A stretch of DNA of 8,532 nucleotides, taken from the NCBI GenBank assembly GCA_003972845.1, contig QOAV01000161.1, forward strand, positions 1 to 8,532. The letters are read 5' to 3'. Both the position numbers and the translations under genes were made by a program. Within the stretch, counting starts at the first letter, position 1. Every line of letters starts with the position of its first letter. Source of the stretch: Gammaproteobacteria bacterium. GTDB taxonomy: Bacteria > Pseudomonadota > Gammaproteobacteria > QOAV01. Below the pieces are notes generated by a model that searched no databases, was not told the DNA's origin, and saw only the letters and a program-made list of their open reading frames with translations. Shown here piece after piece: positions 5,920-8,532 of this stretch.

Positions 5920-8532
5920 GTGAATAAACTGCTCAAGACTCTGGTCACGCTGGTCATTGTTATCGGCCTGCTGTTCGTGGCGGCGGTCATCATTCTGCCG
6001 AAAGTCATCGACCCGAACAATTACAAGGGAAAGATCACCGCTCTGGTGCAGGAAAAGACCGGCATGGAGCTGGTCATCGACGGCGATATCGATTTGTCGT
6101 TCTACCCGTGGCTAGGCCTGAAAACCGGCCAGCTCATACTCAGCGATCCCGGCCACCCGGACAGTCCCGCACTGATGCAGGTGGACAAGGCCGTGGTGCG
6201 TATCAAGCTGCTTCCGCTACTGAAGAAACAGGTGGAAGCCGACACCGTCGTACTCGACGGTCTCAAGGTCAACCTGATTACTTTCAAAGACGGCAAAACC
6301 AACTGGGACAAGCTGGCAAGTGGTGGCGAAGCAGATACCGACAAATCGGCCAAACCCGAGTCCGCGGCGCTTGTTTTTGCCGTGGCCGGACTGAAGATCA
6401 ACGACGGCCTGCTGCACTGGGATGACCGCAAGAGCGGCCAGGATCATTTGATCAGCAAATTAAACCTCGCCAGTGGCGCCATCCGCCCCGGCGCATCCAC
6501 TGATCTGAAACTCTCGGCCAACGTAAAAAGCAGCGTCCTGCCGGAGCCGGTGGACATAGAAACCCGTTTCGACATAGCTGTAGCGGACGACTTCAGCTCG
6601 GCCAGTCTCAGTGATATGGCGATTTCCCTGGCCGACCAGAGCAAGCGCAAGGCGCAGCTGGCTCTGGACAAGGCGGATATCGGCATCAGCAACCAGCAAT
6701 ACAAACTCACCGGGCTCAAGCTGGACGCCTCGGGCTTGCCGGTCAATGGCAATCTGGCGGCCAAATCCGTTGCCATCGACCTCGGCAAGGAAAGCGTGGA
6801 GATACCGGCTCTCAGCCTTTCCTCGGATGCAGGCGACGCCAGCCTGTCCGCTGTCAGTGTCAAAAAAATGCTCAGCGCGCCGGCCGTATCGGCCGCTTTC
6901 AAACTGGGTAAAGTCAACTTGGCCAAAATCATGGCAGCGCTGCCCGGTGGGGAAACGCCAGACATGCTGAAGCAGGTTGGCAATATCTCCCTGTCCGGCA
7001 AGGCCGCATACGATAACAACCGGGTCAGCGCCAGCACTGTGCAGGGTAAATTTACTCTGGCGCAGCCGGGCATGGAAGCGGTGGATGTATCATTCAACGC
7101 GCCGTCGCTAAAAGCTAATATCGATGCGCAAACACTGGATCTGCCCAAGATCGACGTCAACTCCAGCCTGCTCAGGTTCAGCGCCTCGGCCAAAGGCCGT
7201 TACAACCCGGAAAACACCGACCTGAGCGGCCGTTTCAACCTGCCGACCACCGATATCAAGCGCTTGCTGAAACTACTGGCGGTGGACGTACAAACCGCCG
7301 ATCCGGCGGCCATGACCCGGGTCGCACTGGGTAGCGCCTTTCGCTACAAGGGCAACACCATCGCCCTGACCGGGCTGAAAGGCCAAATCGACGAAACGCC
7401 GGTGAACGGCAGCGCGGGAGTCACTCTGGGCGAGAAGATGGCCTACCGCTTCGACCTGAAACTGGGCAAGCTGGACGCCGACCGCTACATGCCGCCGGAA
7501 ACCGCCACCGCGCCATCGGGCGCAGCCGCCAAACCTGCAAAAACCGTGAGCGGCGCGGAAATGCTGGCTGCGCCTATCGGTCTGGCCCGCGACATGAACA
7601 TGAACGGCAAGCTCGCTCTGGAGCAACTGAAAATCACCGGCCTGACCGTAAACAATATCGTCCTTGGCATGAAGGCCAATAACGGACTGGTATCGTTATC
7701 GCCAATCCAGGCCGGCCTGTATGAAGGCAGAATGAATGGCAGCGCCAGCTTCGACGCACGCAAGAAAAACCCGCCACTGTCGCTGAAACTGAAACTCAGC
7801 GACATGCAGATCGGCACCGTGCTGAAAGAACTGGAGGTGACCGACAAACTGGACGCCAAAGGCGAGCTGGAGACCAATGTCACCGTTATCGCCAACAGCA
7901 GCCAGCCGCTGGCGCATACTCTCTCCGGCCCGGTCAGTTTCCGCCTGAAAGATGGCGTCATTCAGGGCTTTGATCTGCGCAAAATCATTATCGACGCCCA
8001 GAGCCTGCTCAACCAGACCAAATACAAGGGCAAGCTGGACAAGCTCGCCCAGGAAGCGAAAGCCGAAGACAGCGATCAGTTCCGCTTTACCGCCATGTCC
8101 GGCTCGGCACAGTTCAAATCCGGCGTTGGCCACAACGACGATCTGTCGATCAAATCACCCCTGTTCCGCATCACCGGCGAAGGCGACGTTGACCTGCCGG
8201 ACGAAAAAATCGACTACCACATGAACGTGTTCGTGGTGCAGAGCCTGAAAGGCCAGGGCGGAGAAGAGCTGGACCAGTTGAAGGGCCAGGACATCCCGGT
8301 GTGGATACACGGCTCGCTCACCGACCCCGGATTTCGCGTAGATCTGGAACGCCTGCTGAAAAAAGAACTGCAGAAGCGCATCGACAAGGAAAAAGACAAA
8401 TATAAGGAAAAACTGCAAAAGAAACTGGAAAAGGCCATTTTCAAGAAATACGGCGGCAACAAGCCGGCCGAAGACAACGAAGGCGGTAAACAACTGGAAC
8501 AAGGCGCCGAATCCTTTGGATTTGAAGGTGAT
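5920..8532 (+). CDS. AsmA-family protein, 3' end cut by window edge
   Basis: The frame starts at GTG 5920 and is open for 871 codons to the last base, so the stop is outside the window. AsmA-family proteins are inner-membrane-anchored, largely periplasmic proteins with repeated beta-strand grooves, linked to outer-membrane assembly and lipid transport. Residues 1-6 are basic (MNKLLK) and 7-26 form one hydrophobic anchor. The N-terminal AsmA domain shows IDPNNYK, LVIDGDIDLSFYPWLGLK and GKTNWDKL. An Ala/Pro-rich linker lies near 526-547. The C-terminal AsmA domain has LVSLSPIQAGLYEGRMNG, GFDLRKII, and the IHGSLTDPGFRVDLERLL motif. A Lys/Glu-rich helix at about 812-843 is the usual family tail, so the end is probably near. 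The chain is longer than E. coli AsmA (617). TamB and YhdP relatives are much larger and less likely. It is divergent from the mipA-like envelope gene. Confidence 0.9.
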   Translation, partial: MNKLLKTLVTLVIVIGLLFVAAVIILPKVIDPNNYKGKITALVQEKTGMELVIDGDIDLSFYPWLGLKTGQLILSDPGHPDSPALMQVDKAVVRIKLLPLLKKQVEADTVVLDGLKVNLITFKDGKTNWDKLASGGEADTDKSAKPESAALVFAVAGLKINDGLLHWDDRKSGQDHLISKLNLASGAIRPGASTDLKLSANVKSSVLPEPVDIETRFDIAVADDFSSASLSDMAISLADQSKRKAQLALDKADIGISNQQYKLTGLKLDASGLPVNGNLAAKSVAIDLGKESVEIPALSLSSDAGDASLSAVSVKKMLSAPAVSAAFKLGKVNLAKIMAALPGGETPDMLKQVGNISLSGKAAYDNNRVSASTVQGKFTLAQPGMEAVDVSFNAPSLKANIDAQTLDLPKIDVNSSLLRFSASAKGRYNPENTDLSGRFNLPTTDIKRLLKLLAVDVQTADPAAMTRVALGSAFRYKGNTIALTGLKGQIDETPVNGSAGVTLGEKMAYRFDLKLGKLDADRYMPPETATAPSGAAAKPAKTVSGAEMLAAPIGLARDMNMNGKLALEQLKITGLTVNNIVLGMKANNGLVSLSPIQAGLYEGRMNGSASFDARKKNPPLSLKLKLSDMQIGTVLKELEVTDKLDAKGELETNVTVIANSSQPLAHTLSGPVSFRLKDGVIQGFDLRKIIIDAQSLLNQTKYKGKLDKLAQEAKAEDSDQFRFTAMSGSAQFKSGVGHNDDLSIKSPLFRITGEGDVDLPDEKIDYHMNVFVVQSLKGQGGEELDQLKGQDIPVWIHGSLTDPGFRVDLERLLKKELQKRIDKEKDKYKEKLQKKLEKAIFKKYGGNKPAEDNEGGKQLEQGAESFGFEGD

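Noticed and set aside
6444..7193. Minus-strand open frame of 249 codons inside the right-hand region
   Set aside because: It lies opposite the continuous AsmA-family frame, which has a start, ribosome binding site, membrane anchor and family motifs; the antisense product is Ser/Leu/Ala-rich and featureless.
7485..8133. Overlapping minus-strand open frames in the C-terminal half of the AsmA-family gene
   Set aside because: Shadows of the same AsmA coding sequence in other frames.

Overview
The window is an ordinary, densely packed proteobacterial chromosomal segment of moderately high GC. The Coq7-type ubiquinone hydroxylase, the GlcDEF glycolate oxidase, a MipA/OmpV-type outer-membrane protein and an AsmA protein together point to a Gram-negative, ubiquinone-using Beta- or Gammaproteobacterium. 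The genus cannot be resolved by eye. No mobile element, tRNA, rRNA, CRISPR array or obvious repeat family was seen.

Left part (1-4000, plus strand): the 3' two-thirds of glcD, then glcE, glcF and coq7, packed end to end. The glcD stop abuts the glcE start. The glcE stop overlaps the glcF start as ATGA. The glcF stop lies at most 2 bases from the likely coq7 start. This looks like one operon. GlcD and GlcE are the two flavoprotein-type subunits and GlcF the iron-sulfur subunit of glycolate oxidase, which passes electrons from glycolate to the membrane quinone pool. Coq7 performs a late hydroxylation in ubiquinone synthesis, so a quinone-reducing enzyme and a quinone-making enzyme are co-transcribed or nearly so.

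Middle part (4001-5857, minus strand, convergent with the first block): a MipA/OmpV-family outer-membrane protein gene, followed with no spacer by a DHH-family phosphoesterase gene that starts at TTG directly after the upstream stop codon. A weak hairpin with a short T-run lies between this pair and coq7 and could end the minus-strand transcript.

Right part (5858-8532): a divergent intergenic gap of about 60-75 bases, then a large AsmA-family gene on the plus strand. It starts at GTG behind a good ribosome binding site and stays open to the last base of the window (at least 871 codons). Its lysine-rich C-terminal tail is already visible, so little of it is probably missing.

I found no convincing undescribed system. 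The points most worth a second look are the tight MipA-like/DHH phosphoesterase pairing with a TTG start and a GGGR (not GGGH) DHHA1 motif, the unusual flavin-loop region of GlcE, and the placement of coq7 in a glycolate oxidase operon.
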